Of a stretch of DNA of 64,000 nucleotides, positions 40,899-53,501 are shown one piece after another. The DNA is from Palsa-883 sp963847615 (GTDB taxonomy: Bacteria > Pseudomonadota > Alphaproteobacteria > Acetobacterales > Acetobacteraceae). Position numbers and translations under genes: made by a program. The DNA lies in assembly GCA_963847615.1 (NCBI GenBank), contig CAWKAN010000018.1, positions 220,605 through 284,604 of the forward strand. The letters are read 5' to 3'. The notes beneath the pieces were generated by a model. The model searched no databases, was not told the DNA's origin, and saw only the letters and a list, made by a program, of their open reading frames with translations. Within the stretch, counting starts at the first letter, position 1, and each line of letters opens with the position of its first letter.

Positions 40899-42233
40899 AT
40901 GGGGCAAGGGGAAGTTTCGGCAGTGTCCGAGAGGGCTAAGCAAGAGACAGACGCCACCGGCGGCGAGCGCCGCAAACTGTGGTGGGCAGAAGCCTCGGTG
41001 TGGACGGACCGCATGGTGTCGGCGCTGGAGAACGGCGTCCGAGGAGGCAAATGGTTCAGTTTGGTGGACAAGGTCATCCGGCCTTCGACCCTGGACGCGG
41101 CGTGGCAGAGGGTTGCGCGGAACAAGGGGGCAGCGGGTGTGGATGGCCAGGATACGGAGCGGTTCGCGCTGCAGGCGGAACGGTATCTGCAGGAACTCCG
41201 GAGCAGTTTGGCGGACGGCAGCTACCGGCCGCACCCGGTGAAACGGGTGGAGATCCCCAAAGGAGACGGCAAGACCCGTCCACTAGGGATCCCGGTGGTG
41301 AAGGACCGGATCGTGCAAGCGGCTCTGAAGATGGTCATCGAGCCAATCTTTGAAGTGCAGTTCCGGCCGGGCAGCTACGGCTTCCGGCCGGGACGCGGCT
41401 GCAAGGATGCGCTGCGGGAAGTCGATCGGCTGCTGAAGGACGGCTACACCCACGTGGTGGACGCCGACCTGAAGGGCTACTTCGACAGCATCCCGCACGA
41501 CCGGCTGATGGCCGCGGTGGCGGGTTCGATCAGCGACGGCCGCGTGCTGGCGTTGATCGAGGGCTTTCTCCGCCAGGACATCATGAAGGACATGGAGCGC
41601 TGGCGGCCGACCGCCGGCACGCCCCAGGGGGCGGTGATCTCGCCGCTGTTGGCCAACCTCTATCTGCACCCGCTCGATCTGCTGATGGAGCAGAGCGGGC
41701 GACGGATGGTGCGGTATGCCGACGACTTCGTGATCCTGTGCCGGACGCAAGCCGAGGCCCAGGCTGCCCTGCGCGACGTTGCGGCGTGGGTGGCGCAGAA
41801 CGGGCTGATCCTCCATCCGGACAAGACGCGGATTGCTGACAGCCAACTGCCGGGGCAGGGGTTCGACTTCCTCGGCTACCGGTTCGAGGCGGGCCAGCGT
41901 CTTGTGCGCAAGAAGAGCCTGATGGCGCTCAAGGACAAGGTGAGGAGCCGGACGGGCCGTTCCCGGGGCGTCAGCCTGGGGCGGATCATCGACGACCTCA
42001 ACCCGGTGCTGCGTGGCTGGTTCGGCTACTTCCAACACGCCACGCCGGGTGTCTTCCGCGCCATCGACGGCCTCGTCCGCAGACGGTTGCGCGCCATCCT
42101 GCGCAAGCAGGAGAAGCGGCCCGGCTTCGGGAAATGCCAAGCCGATCACCAACGCTGGCCAAATGCCTTCTTCGCTCGGCGCGGGCTGTTCACCCTACAG
42201 ACTGCTCACGCACAGGCGAGACACTCCCGATGA
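40899..42233 (+). CDS. ltrA: Group II intron reverse transcriptase/maturase
   Basis: A 444-residue intron-encoded protein needed for splicing and retrohoming. RT motifs in order: NKGAAGVDGQD (RT0-1), YRPHPVKRVEIPKGDGKTRP, FRPGRGCKDAL, VVDADLKGYFDSIPHDRL, GTPQGAVISPLLANLYLH and the catalytic YADDFVILC. The maturase X domain follows (LNPVLRGWFGYFQHA), then a short basic C-terminus with no HNH endonuclease. The frame is intact, so the intron may be active or only recently immobilised. Confidence 0.95.
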   Translation: MGQGEVSAVSERAKQETDATGGERRKLWWAEASVWTDRMVSALENGVRGGKWFSLVDKVIRPSTLDAAWQRVARNKGAAGVDGQDTERFALQAERYLQELRSSLADGSYRPHPVKRVEIPKGDGKTRPLGIPVVKDRIVQAALKMVIEPIFEVQFRPGSYGFRPGRGCKDALREVDRLLKDGYTHVVDADLKGYFDSIPHDRLMAAVAGSISDGRVLALIEGFLRQDIMKDMERWRPTAGTPQGAVISPLLANLYLHPLDLLMEQSGRRMVRYADDFVILCRTQAEAQAALRDVAAWVAQNGLILHPDKTRIADSQLPGQGFDFLGYRFEAGQRLVRKKSLMALKDKVRSRTGRSRGVSLGRIIDDLNPVLRGWFGYFQHATPGVFRAIDGLVRRRLRAILRKQEKRPGFGKCQADHQRWPNAFFARRGLFTLQTAHAQARHSR

Positions 42234-42250
42234 GGAAACCAGCAACTGGA

Positions 42251-42283
42251 GAGCCGTGTGCGGGAGAACCGCACGCACGGTTC
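42251..42283 (+). ncRNA. Group II intron domain V
   Basis: GAGCCGTGTGCGGG plus AGAACC and GCACGCACGGTTC fold into the conserved domain V hairpin, with the catalytic-triad side GAGCCGU and closing ACGGUUC. It lies 18 bp after the maturase stop. Confidence 0.85.
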
Positions 42284-42447
42284 GGAGGGCGGGGAGGTAG
42301 CGCCTTCCCGACCCCTATCGATGGTGCGGCGCCGATAGGTCAAAGTTTCCGCCGCCTGGTATAATACCTTGCGCGCAGCGCCATTCTCTTTCTCTGTGAA
42401 ACTCTGTGGACACTCTGTGTAACTCTGTGTCCGCTTGATTACTTGCT

Positions 42448-42680
42448 TGACTTGCTTGACTTGCTTGCCGCGCGGCGGCACCTTCAGCCTGATGGTCGCC
42501 ATCAGGATTGAGGGCGACCCAGTGCGCCTGGAGCGGAAGTACGCAGGCTGGCCAGGGTGCGCCTCGACGCGGTAATTATTGGGCGTTGCCTTAGGGACGG
42601 TGCCACGATGCCGGCGGTTTCTCCCGTGACGGCCGATAGCGGCGGCGGGATGGATCGATCCGGCAAGCAAGGGACAGGAC
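42448..42680. other. Intergenic region after the intron element
   Basis: Contains a short GACTTGCTT tandem repeat (42442-42470) at the edge of the right outer arm. Beyond that I see no gene before the methyltransferase. Confidence 0.4.
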
Positions 42681-43514
42681 ATGAGCGGCGCAACGCCATT
42701 TGATCCGCGAACTGCGCCGGCCAGCACCTTCCACGCCCGCAGCGCCGAGGCCTACGACCGGGTGATGGGACGCTGGAGCCGCCGCCTGGCACCGTTGCTG
42801 ATCCGGTTCGGCGGTCTCGCCGACGGCGACCGCGTGCTGGACGTCGGCTGCGGCACCGGCAACCTGGCCTTCACCCTGCCGGAGATCGCCAACGTTGCCG
42901 CCGTGACCGGCGTCGATCAGGCCGAGATCTACCTGAACCACGCGCGCGGGCGCACCTCCGACCCGCGGTTCAGCTTTCAGGCGGCCGACGCGCGGGGGCT
43001 GCCGTTCGCGGCCAACGCCTTCGACCGGGCGTTCTGCATGCTGGTGCTGCAGTTCATTCCCGATGCCGAACGCGCGGTCGCCGAGATGTGCCGCGTCGTG
43101 CGCCCCGGCGGAACGGTCACCGCGGCGGTCTGGGACACCTTCGGCGGCAGTCCGCAGATGCGGCTGCTGTGGGACACCGCCGGCGCGCTCGATCCCGCCG
43201 ACACCAGGGCGCGCAACCTGCTGCGTCCGCTCACCGCGCCGGGCGAAATGGCGGCGTGCTGGCGTCAGCTCGGGCTGCTGGAGGTCGAGCAGACCAGCCT
43301 GACGATCCGCATGGATTTTGTGTCGTTCGAGGACTATTGGGCGCCGTACACGGCGGGCGAGGGCTCAGCGGGCCAGTATGTCGCCGGCCTGTCCGAGGCC
43401 GTTCGCGCGACGCTCAAGACCCATGTGCGGCGCGGCTATCTGGCGAACCGGCCTGACGGCGCGCGCTCGTTCGCGTGCACCGCCTGGGCCTGTCGCGGCA
43501 GGGTCCCGGATTGA
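42681..43514 (+). CDS. Class I SAM-dependent methyltransferase
   Basis: A 277-residue methyltransferase. Motif I is VLDVGCGTGNLAFTLP near residue 54, followed by VTGVDQAEIYLNHAR (motif II), ADARGLPFAANAFD and RVVRPGGTVTAAVWD (motif post-III), the pattern of UbiE/small-molecule O- or C-methyltransferases. Substrate unknown. The gene lies directly right of the intron-bearing element and convergent with the frameshifted lipoprotein. Confidence 0.9.
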   Translation: MSGATPFDPRTAPASTFHARSAEAYDRVMGRWSRRLAPLLIRFGGLADGDRVLDVGCGTGNLAFTLPEIANVAAVTGVDQAEIYLNHARGRTSDPRFSFQAADARGLPFAANAFDRAFCMLVLQFIPDAERAVAEMCRVVRPGGTVTAAVWDTFGGSPQMRLLWDTAGALDPADTRARNLLRPLTAPGEMAACWRQLGLLEVEQTSLTIRMDFVSFEDYWAPYTAGEGSAGQYVAGLSEAVRATLKTHVRRGYLANRPDGARSFACTAWACRGRVPD

Positions 43515-43520
43515 ATCCGG

Positions 43521-44196
43521 CTAGCGGTTGGTGGCCCGCAGCCGCGCCAGCAGGTTGTACGACGGCACGCCGTCGACCGGCAGGCCGGCGACCGTCTCGT
43601 ATTGCCTGATCGCGCTGCTGGTCATCGGCCCCAGGGTGCCGTCGGCCGGGCCGCCCATGTAGCCCAGCCGAATCAGCTGCTCCTGGATCTCCCCGACCAG
43701 GCCATAGGCGGCGGCGGGGGGCGGTGCGGCGGAAACCGGCGGCGGCTGGGTCATCATCGGCCCGTAGCCCGGGACCGCGTTGCCCTTGCTGTACATGCAC
43801 TGGGAGTAAGCGTTGTTGTATTGCTGCTGGATCGACAGCTGCTCGTTCGAACTGCTCGCGGCGCCGATTCCGGTGCCGAGTTCCGGCGCCGCTGGCCGCC
43901 CCGATGGCGGCGCCCCGGCCACCGCCGATCGCCGCGCCGAGCCCGGCGCCGAGCACCGTGGTCAGGGCGGCGCCGCCGATCGCGCGCGTATTGGCGTTCT
44001 CCGCCTGGCCGGCGACCGCCTGAGCGGCAAATTGCTTGCAGACGGACTGGTCGTAGTTGAACGCATCGAACGATTTGCCGGGGCCCGGCATGACCTGCAC
44101 GGTCGGTCCCATCGGCGTCTGCGCGCAGGCGGCCAGCAGGAAGATCGGTGCCAGGATGCCCGGCAGCCGGAGGCGGCGAAGCTGATGTGATGTCAT
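43521..44196 (-). pseudogene. Glycine-zipper lipoprotein with peptidoglycan-binding domain, frameshifted
   Basis: Read from 44196, a lipoprotein signal (ILAPIFLLAAC-AQ) is followed by SFDAFNYDQSVCKQFAAQAV and a glycine zipper (VLGAGLGAAIGGGRGAAIGA). The frame then breaks near 43884; one extra base separates it from the frame that continues GTGIGAASSSNEQLSIQQQY and ends in a peptidoglycan-binding helix bundle (IQEQLIRLGYMGGPADGTLG). Removing one A restores a protein of about 224 residues. Either a recent mutation or a sequence error; no other damage is seen. Confidence 0.8.
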
Positions 44197-44334
44197 CGAC
44201 GGCACCCCTAACGATGCCGGCGGACGGTGCGTCGTAGCGACGACGCCACGCACTCTAACCCCCGCAACGGTGGGCACAACCAGGGCGACCGGGCTTTACC
44301 GTAACGACTTGGTGAGGCTGCGCCGCCGCGCCGG

Positions 44335-44850
44335 TCAGAACGGAATCTCGTCGTCCAGGTCGCCGCCCTTCGGCGCGTCCCAGGACGGCGCGCTGCCCGC
44401 CCGCGCGCCCGCCGCGGCAGCGGCCGCCGGCCGCGCCGCCGCCGGGGCGCGCTCGCGGTAGCCGCCGCCACTGCTCTCGCCGGCCTCGCCACCGCCGCCA
44501 CGGGTGTCCAGCATCGTCATCTGCCCGTTGAAGCGGCCGATCACCACCTCGGTCGTGTAGCGCTCCTGGCCCGACTGGTCGGTCCACTTGCGGCTTTGCA
44601 GCGAGCCTTCCACGTAGATCTTGGCGCCCTTCTTCAGGAACCGCTCGGCCACGTCGGCGATCCGGTCGTTGAAGATGACGATCCGGTGCCACTCGGTCTT
44701 TTCCTTGCGCTCGCCCGTGGCGCGGTCGTTCCAGGTCTCGCTGGTCGCCAGCGCCAGGTTGACGATCTTCGTGCCGTCCTGCGTGCTGCGCACCTCCGGG
44801 TCCTTGCCCAGGTTGCCGATCAGGATCACCTTGTTGACGCTTCCAGCCAT
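44335..44850 (-). CDS. ssb: Single-stranded DNA-binding protein
   Basis: A 171-residue SSB. The OB fold runs from VNKVILIGNLGKDPEVRST through WHRIVIFNDRIADVAERFLK to YTTEVVIG; a flexible Gly/Ala/Pro linker (SSGGGYRERAPAAARPAAAA) leads to the acidic tail DLDDEIPF that recruits partners. Divergent from uvrA, as in many bacteria; a composite palindrome fills the gap. Confidence 0.97.
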   Translation of the reverse strand: MAGSVNKVILIGNLGKDPEVRSTQDGTKIVNLALATSETWNDRATGERKEKTEWHRIVIFNDRIADVAERFLKKGAKIYVEGSLQSRKWTDQSGQERYTTEVVIGRFNGQMTMLDTRGGGGEAGESSGGGYRERAPAAARPAAAAAAGARAGSAPSWDAPKGGDLDDEIPF

Positions 44851-45035
44851 CGCACGAATCCCTCTTTCCAGAACGCCAAGCTAGCCGCTGCCGCCGCGAA
44901 CGGCCATCATATATCCCGCCGGGCCCAAAGGGAGGTTAACGCCGCTTCCCAACCGCCCGACACTGCCATATACGCCTGGAACATTTTGCGAACAAGCGGG
45001 ACCCCAATGGCCGCCAGCCAATCGCGTGGACGAAA

Positions 45036-45318
45036 GCAAGGCTGGGGCTTCGCCCCAGACCCCACCAGGGGGCGTTGCCCCCTGGACCCCCACCAGAGGC
45101 GGAGCCTCTGGACTCCATCCGTGGGAGTGGGTGAGGGGGAGGGGGCGTGTGGGCGAGGTGCCGGAGCCGTCCGGCGCGCCGGACGGCTCCGGCGCCTCGC
45201 CCACACGCCCCCTCCCCCTCACCCACTCCCAGTGAAGGGTTCCAAGGGCTCGCCCTTGGTGGGGGTCCAGGGGGCAACGCCCCCTGGCGGGGTCCGGGGC
45301 GGAGCCCCGGCCTTGCTT
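45036..45318. repeat. Composite palindromic element, copy 4
   Basis: Lies in the divergent ssb-uvrA promoter region. Outer hairpins (CTGGGGCTTCGCCCCAG, GGGGGCGTTGCCCCC, AGAGGCGGAGCCTCT) flank a core at 45123-45230 that is a 108-bp palindrome with one mismatch. The right end lies 24 bp before uvrA, so it may influence uvrA expression. Confidence 0.9.
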
Positions 45319-45341
45319 CTGTCCCTGCGACGGGTCTGACC

Positions 45342-48224
<2,883 letters not shown>

Positions 48225-48610
48225 CCGCGCGGGCGGCGCCTCGGGTGGCAACGGGAGTAGCTGCACGGGTAGCTGCACGGGTAGCTGCACGGGTAACTGC
48301 ACGGGTAACTCCACGGGGGGCAAGATCGCAGTCCGGACCGGAAGCCAGCCCGACCAGGCCTGGATGGTTGGCATTTCATTGCGCTGATGCCGCTCGGCAT
48401 CGTTGCCGATTTCCCGGCAAACCGGTTGCCGCCGCGGCCGGGGGGCGGGTCGCTGAACGACTGTCGGGCCGTTGAACCACATGGGGGGCGGGCCGCAACG
48501 CCGGGTCGGGATCGCTGCGGGTGAAGCCGGCAACCGTGCCGGGTATAAGATGCGACGCAGGCCGCCGCGGCGACACGCGCCGGCGCGAACGACGGACAAG
48601 CCGATGAACA
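48225..48610. other. Intergenic region after uvrA
   Basis: Apart from the 12-bp repeats at 48250-48312, no gene or RNA is recognisable. Confidence 0.45.
48250..48312. repeat. 12-bp tandem repeats downstream of uvrA
   Basis: About five copies of GGGTAGCTGCAC / GGGTAACTGCAC. Non-coding here, unlike the similar short repeats inside genes. Confidence 0.8.
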
Positions 48611-49708
48611 ATGCGTGACGTTGCCGCGCCGGTCGCCGATCGACCGCAGGGCCGGGCGATCCTCGCGCTGCTCGGGCTGGTCATCGTCTGGGGCCTGTCG
48701 ATGCCGGTCACCAAGCTGGGCCTGCGCGACTTTCCGCCGCTGACCCTGGTCGCGCTGCGCTACCTCGCCGCCGTGCCCTGCCTGCTGCCGATCCTGCTCC
48801 GCCGCGCGCTGCCCGCCCGGCGCGACCTGCTGGTGCTGGCCGCGCTGGGCGGCCTCGGTGTGGGGCTGGGCCAGGTGAGCCAGGCGTTCGGCGTGCAGCT
48901 GACCTCGGCGGCGGTCGCGACGGTGATCTCGGCGACCATCCCGATTTTCACCGTGCTGCTGGCGGCCGCGCGGCTGGGGCAGGCGGTGCGGCCGTGGCAG
49001 GCGCTCGGGCTGGCGGTGGCGCTGGGCGGCATCGGCCTGGCCGCGGCCGGCGGAGGGTCCGGCGGCGTGCCGCTCGGGCCCGTGGCGCTGGCCGGCGACG
49101 CGCTGGTGCTGGTGTCGAGCCTGGCCATCGCCGGCTACTACGTGGCCAGCACGGCGATCGCCGCCCGCCTCGGGGTGCCGGTGGTTGCCGCCTGGACCTC
49201 GGTGTTCGGCGCCGCCGTGCTGCTGGTGCCGATGGGCTGGGAGCTGACCTGGCGTCCGCTGCATCCGAGCCCGGCCGGCGTGGGCGCGGTGCTCTATCTC
49301 GGCGTGCTGACCACGGCGCTCGGCGTGCTGGTGTGGTTTCACGCGCTGCGGGCCTTGCCGGTGCGCGTCGCGTCCGCCTCGCAATACCTGCAACCGCTGA
49401 TCGGCGTTGCCGCGTCCGCCGCCTGGTTCGGCGATCCGCTCGGCCGCGGGTTCCTCGGCGGGACGGCGCTGGTGCTCGGCGGCATCGCGCTGACAGCGCG
49501 TGGCGGGATCGCACTGACGGCGCGCGGCGGGATCGCGCTGACAGCGCGTGGCGGCATCGCGCTCGCAGCGCGTGGCGATGCCTCGCTCGCAGCGCGTGGC
49601 GATGCCTCGCTCGCAGCGCGTGGCGATGCCTCGCTCACGACGCCTGGCGATGCCTCGCTTGCGGCGCCTGGCGATACCGCGCTGACGGCGCGCCGCGGCG
49701 GGCGATAA
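48611..49708 (+). CDS. EamA/DMT family transporter with repeat tail
   Basis: A 365-residue inner-membrane permease of the drug/metabolite transporter superfamily. Ten hydrophobic segments in two EamA repeats are visible (ILALLGLVIVWGLSMPVTKL ... LGVGLGQVSQAFGVQLTSAA; then LVSSLAIAGYYVASTAIAAR ... LGVLTTALGVLVWFHALRAL). The last about 75 residues are an eight-residue repeat (GGIALTAR, GDASLAAR) encoded by nine 24-bp units, far outside the family's usual length. Cargo unknown. Confidence 0.9.
   Translation: MRDVAAPVADRPQGRAILALLGLVIVWGLSMPVTKLGLRDFPPLTLVALRYLAAVPCLLPILLRRALPARRDLLVLAALGGLGVGLGQVSQAFGVQLTSAAVATVISATIPIFTVLLAAARLGQAVRPWQALGLAVALGGIGLAAAGGGSGGVPLGPVALAGDALVLVSSLAIAGYYVASTAIAARLGVPVVAAWTSVFGAAVLLVPMGWELTWRPLHPSPAGVGAVLYLGVLTTALGVLVWFHALRALPVRVASASQYLQPLIGVAASAAWFGDPLGRGFLGGTALVLGGIALTARGGIALTARGGIALTARGGIALAARGDASLAARGDASLAARGDASLTTPGDASLAAPGDTALTARRGGR
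49481..49696 (+). repeat. Nine 24-bp tandem repeats in EamA C-terminus
   Basis: Units start every 24 bp from 49481 (GGCATCGCGCTGACAGCGCG, later GATGCCTCGCTCGCAGCGCG). Divergence increases toward the 3' end, and every unit keeps the frame. Confidence 0.9.
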
Positions 49709-49800
49709 CGCGGCGCGCGGTGTTGCGGCCGGCGCCGCGCCACGCCACTGTCGGGTCGGGGCGGCGGGTCGCCGCCAGCCGCCGCCGCAGGGAGGCTCGC

Positions 49801-50298
49801 ATGACCGAACCCGACAGCTTCGTCTTCGCCGATGACGGCGCGATTCCGAATTCCCGCCTGCCGCTGCTGGTTTATCGCCAGGCGGTGCCGGCGGATGCCG
49901 CGGCGATCGAGCGCATCTTCACCGCCAATCGCTGGCCGGCCGCCTGGCGTGCACCGGTGTTCCCGTTCCATCATTTCCACTCTGACGCGCACGAGGTGCT
50001 GGGCGTCGCCGAGGGCGAGGCGCGCGTGCAGTTCGGCGGGCCGAAGGGCCAGGTGCTGACGGTCCGCGCCGGCGACGTCGTGGTGGTGCCCGCGGGCGTC
50101 GGGCATTGCCGGCAATCGGGGTCCGACGGCCTGGTGATCGTCGGCGCCTATCCCGACAACACGGCGCATCGCGATCTGCGCCGCGGCGATCCGGCGGAGC
50201 ACGGCGAGGCGGTACGCAATGTCGGCGCGGTGCCGCTGCCGCCGGCCGACCCGGTCGGCGGGGCCGACGGCCCGCTGCCGCGGCTCTGGCGCGCGTAG
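49801..50298 (+). CDS. Cupin domain protein (YjlB-like)
   Basis: A 165-residue single-domain cupin. The metal-binding motif is in PFHHFHSDAHEVLGV..EGEARVQFGG and the second half in GDVVVVPAGVGHCRQSG, with YPDNTAHRDLR at the end typical of the YjlB group. Role unknown; it may bind a small molecule or act as an isomerase or dioxygenase. Confidence 0.88.
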   Translation: MTEPDSFVFADDGAIPNSRLPLLVYRQAVPADAAAIERIFTANRWPAAWRAPVFPFHHFHSDAHEVLGVAEGEARVQFGGPKGQVLTVRAGDVVVVPAGVGHCRQSGSDGLVIVGAYPDNTAHRDLRRGDPAEHGEAVRNVGAVPLPPADPVGGADGPLPRLWRA

Positions 50299-50510
50299 TC
50301 CCCGCCTCGGGGGACGCGCGGGCGGGAACTGGGCTCGGGGCGCGCTGCCGAGGCGCGTCCGGCGTGCACGGTCGCCTCGGTCCTGCCGGCTACGCCGGAT
50401 CTTTCCGCAGGCGATTCCCCGGCGCCGGCCTTCCTCGCTTGACCGCGTCCCGGTGCCGCGTCAACACTCAGGCCATCGGCCACGGCAAGATCAATAGGGG
50501 GAGGGCGCGC
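50299..50510. other. Promoter-side gap before the molybdenum hydroxylase genes
   Basis: Just over 200 bp with no gene; presumably holds the promoter of the downstream S-L-M operon. An AATAGGGGGAGGG sequence stands shortly before the small-subunit start as SD. Confidence 0.4.
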
Positions 50511-51000
<490 letters not shown>

Positions 51001-51069
51001 CCGTGGCGCACACGCGTTCGGCTTAAGATCGGGCCATAGAACCGGGCCACAGAATCGGGAGACACGTCC

Positions 51070-53482
51070 ATGGGCTTCGAGGGCATCGGCGCCGCGGTCC
51101 GTCGCAAGGAGGATTTTCGCTTCCTCAGCGGACGGGGCAATTACACCGACGACATCAACCGGCCCGGCCAGCTTTACGCCGTTCTCAAGCGCTCCGACCG
51201 GCCGCACGCGACGATCGGCGGGATCGACACCGCGGCGGCGGCGAAGGCGCCCGGCGTGGTGGCGGTGTTCACCGGCGCCGACCTGGCGGCGGACAATGTC
51301 GGCGGGCTGCCCTGCGGCTGGCAGATCCACAACAAGGACGGCTCGCCGATGGCCGAGCCGCCGCACCCGGTGCTGGCGATCGGCAAGGTGCGCCATGTCG
51401 GCGATCCGGTCGCGGTGGTGATCGCGACAACCAAGCAGGCGGCGAAGGATGCCGCCGAGCTGATCGCGGTCGATTATCAGGACCTGCCGGCGGTGGCCTC
51501 GTTGACCGAGGCGGTCAAGCCGGGCGCGGCCGCTGGTGCACGACGATGTGGCGGGCAATGTCTGCTACGACTGGCACATCGGCGACAAGGCGGCGGTGGA
51601 CGCGGCGTTCGCCAAGGCGGCGACAGGTGGTGAGGCTCGACCTGGTGAACAACCGGCTGATCCCCAACGCGATGGAGCCGCGCGCCGCGCTCGGCGACTT
51701 CGACCCCAGCAGCGGCGACTTCACGCTGTACACCACCAGCCAGAACCCGCACGTGATCCGCCTGCTGATGGGCGCCTTCGTGCTGCACATCCCGGAGAAC
51801 AAGCTGCGCGTCGTCGCGCCCGACGTGGGCGGCGGCTTCGGCTCGAAGATCTATCATTACGCCGAGGAGGCGATCGTCACCTGGGCCGCCGGCAAGCTGC
51901 GCCGGCCGGTGAAGTGGACCGCCGAGCGCAACGAAAGCTTCATGTCGGACGCGCACGGCCGCGACCATGTCAGCGACCGCCGAGATGGCGATCGACAAGG
52001 ACGGGCAATTTCCTGGCGCTGCGCGTGCACACGCTGGCCAACATGGGCGCCTACCTGTCCACCTTCGCGCCCTGCGTGCCGACCTATCTGTACGCCACGC
52101 TGCTGGCCGGGCGTCTACAAGACGCCGGCGATCTACTGCGAGGTAAAGGCGGTCTTCACCAACACCGTGCCGGTGGACGCCTATCGCGGTGCCGGCCGGC
52201 CGGAGGCGACGTTCCTGCTGGAGCGGCTGGTGGACGCGGTGGCGCACGACACCGGCATCGACCGGGTCGAGCTGCGGCGGCGCAATTTCATTCCGGCCGA
52301 TGCGTTCCCGTATCAGACGCCGGTGGCGCTGCAATACGACAGCGGCGACTACACCGCGACGCTGAATGCGGCGCTGCAGGCGGCCGACTATGCCGGCTTC
52401 GAGGCGCGGCGCAAGGCGGCGGCGAAGGCGCGGGGAAACTGCGCGGCATCGGCGTCTCCACCTACCTGGAAGCCTGCGGCATCGCGCCCTCGGCGGTGGT
52501 GGGCTCGCTCGGCGCGCGCGCCGGGCTGTACGAGGTGGCCAACATCCGCGTGCATCCGACCGGCAGCGTCACGGTGTTCACCGGCTCGCACAGCCACGGC
52601 CAGGGCCACGAGACGACCTTCGCGCAGCTCGTCGCCGACCAGCTCGGCGTGCCGATGGACCAGGTGGAAGTCGTGCATGGCGACACCGCGAAGATCCCGT
52701 TCGGCATGGGCACCTACGGCAGCCGCAGCCTGGCGGTCGGCGGCTCGGCGATGGTCAAGGCGATGGACAAGATCATCGCCAAGGGCAAGAAGATCGCCGC
52801 CCATCTGATGGAAGCCTCGGTCGAGGACATCGAGTTCAAGGACGGCAAGTTCACCGTCGCCGGCACCGACAAGGCGAAGACGCTGACCGACATCTCGCTG
52901 GCCGCCTACGTGCCGCACAACTACCCGATCGAGGAGCTGGAGCCCGGCCTGGACGAGACCGCGTTCTACGATCCGAAGAACTTCACCTTCCCCGGCGGCT
53001 GCCACATCGCCGAGGTCGAGATCGATCCGGACACCGGCGTGATCGCGGTGGTGAACTTCGTTGCGGTCGACGATGTCGGGCGGGTGATCAATCCGATGAT
53101 CGTCGAGGGCCAGGTGCAGGGCGGCGTCGCCCAGGGCATCGGCCAGGCGCTGCTGGAGCACGCGGTCTACGACAGCGCCGGGCAACTGCTGTCCGGCTCG
53201 ATGATGGACTACACCATGCCGCGCGCCGACAACCTGCCGAACATCACGGTGGGCAACGAGGTCACGCTGTGCACGCACAATCCGCTGGGCGTGAAGGGCT
53301 GCGGCGAGGTCGGCGCGATCGGTTCGCCGCCGGCGATCATCAATGCGGTCGATCGATGCGTTGAAGGACTACGGCGTGCGGCATATCGACATGCCGGCGA
53401 CGCGCGCCAGAAGATCTGGTCGATCATCCAGGCCGGCCAGCCGAGAATGCCCGGGCGCTGCCCGAGGATGGCAGCGGAATAG
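51070..53482 (+). pseudogene. CODH form II-type large subunit (molybdopterin-binding), many frameshifts
   Basis: Catalytic subunit of a molybdenum hydroxylase. The family can be read end to end across shifting frames: MGFEGIGAAVRRKEDFRFLS, GKVRHVGDPVAVVIA, VAPDVGGGFGSKIYHY, VDAYRGAGRPEATFLLERL, GSHSHGQGHETTFAQLVADQ, GTYGSRSLAVGGSAM and GVKGCGEVGAIGSPPAIINAV. AYRGAGR is the active-site signature of form II (not AYRCSFR of true form I CoxL), so CO oxidation is doubtful. I place shifts near 51528, 51626, 51972, 52003, 52110, 52434, 53351 and 53404; most look like one added base. Codon use stays normal between them. Confidence 0.85.
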
Positions 53483-53501
53483 AGCGAGGGGACGCAGAAC
53501 G

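Larger units (their letters stand above)
40462..42318 (+). mobile_element. Group II intron with maturase
   Basis: A self-splicing retroelement of about 1.86 kb. The 5' end GTGCGCTCGTGAAACCGCC fits the GUGYG rule and a domain I start; the structured leader runs to 40898, followed by the reverse transcriptase/maturase ORF. Domain V at 42251-42283 and domain VI after it, with a bulged A at 42311 as branch point and an end near 42318, are both readable. It directly follows the hairpin ACCGGGCCTGCGCCCGG, a placement like that of introns that insert behind terminator-type stem-loops. The exact 3' boundary is uncertain by a base or two. Confidence 0.88.
40233..42447. repeat. Nested palindromic element interrupted by a group II intron
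   Basis: Outer arms at 40233-40289 and 42391-42447 are exact reverse complements over 57 bp (rich in CACAGAGT). Inside them lie a GGCGCTTCGCGC-type hairpin and a middle shell, ATACCAGG...GCGAAAGGATTGACCCAC (from 40335), paired with the complement near 42330-42364. The inner core has GTCATGGCCGG, ATCCACGACTTGCCT and CGTGGATACCGGGCC, as in the intron-free element at 33.1-33.5 kb. The intron starts right after the inner hairpin. Confidence 0.85.

Noticed and set aside
40899..42233. Diversity-generating retroelement or retron RT
   Set aside because: The RT has a maturase X domain and is followed by domains V and VI of a group II intron; no template/variable repeat pair or msr/msd is seen.
51070..53482. 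True form I carbon monoxide dehydrogenase (CoxL)
   Set aside because: The active-site loop reads AYRGAGR, not AYRCSFR, and the gene order is S-L-M.
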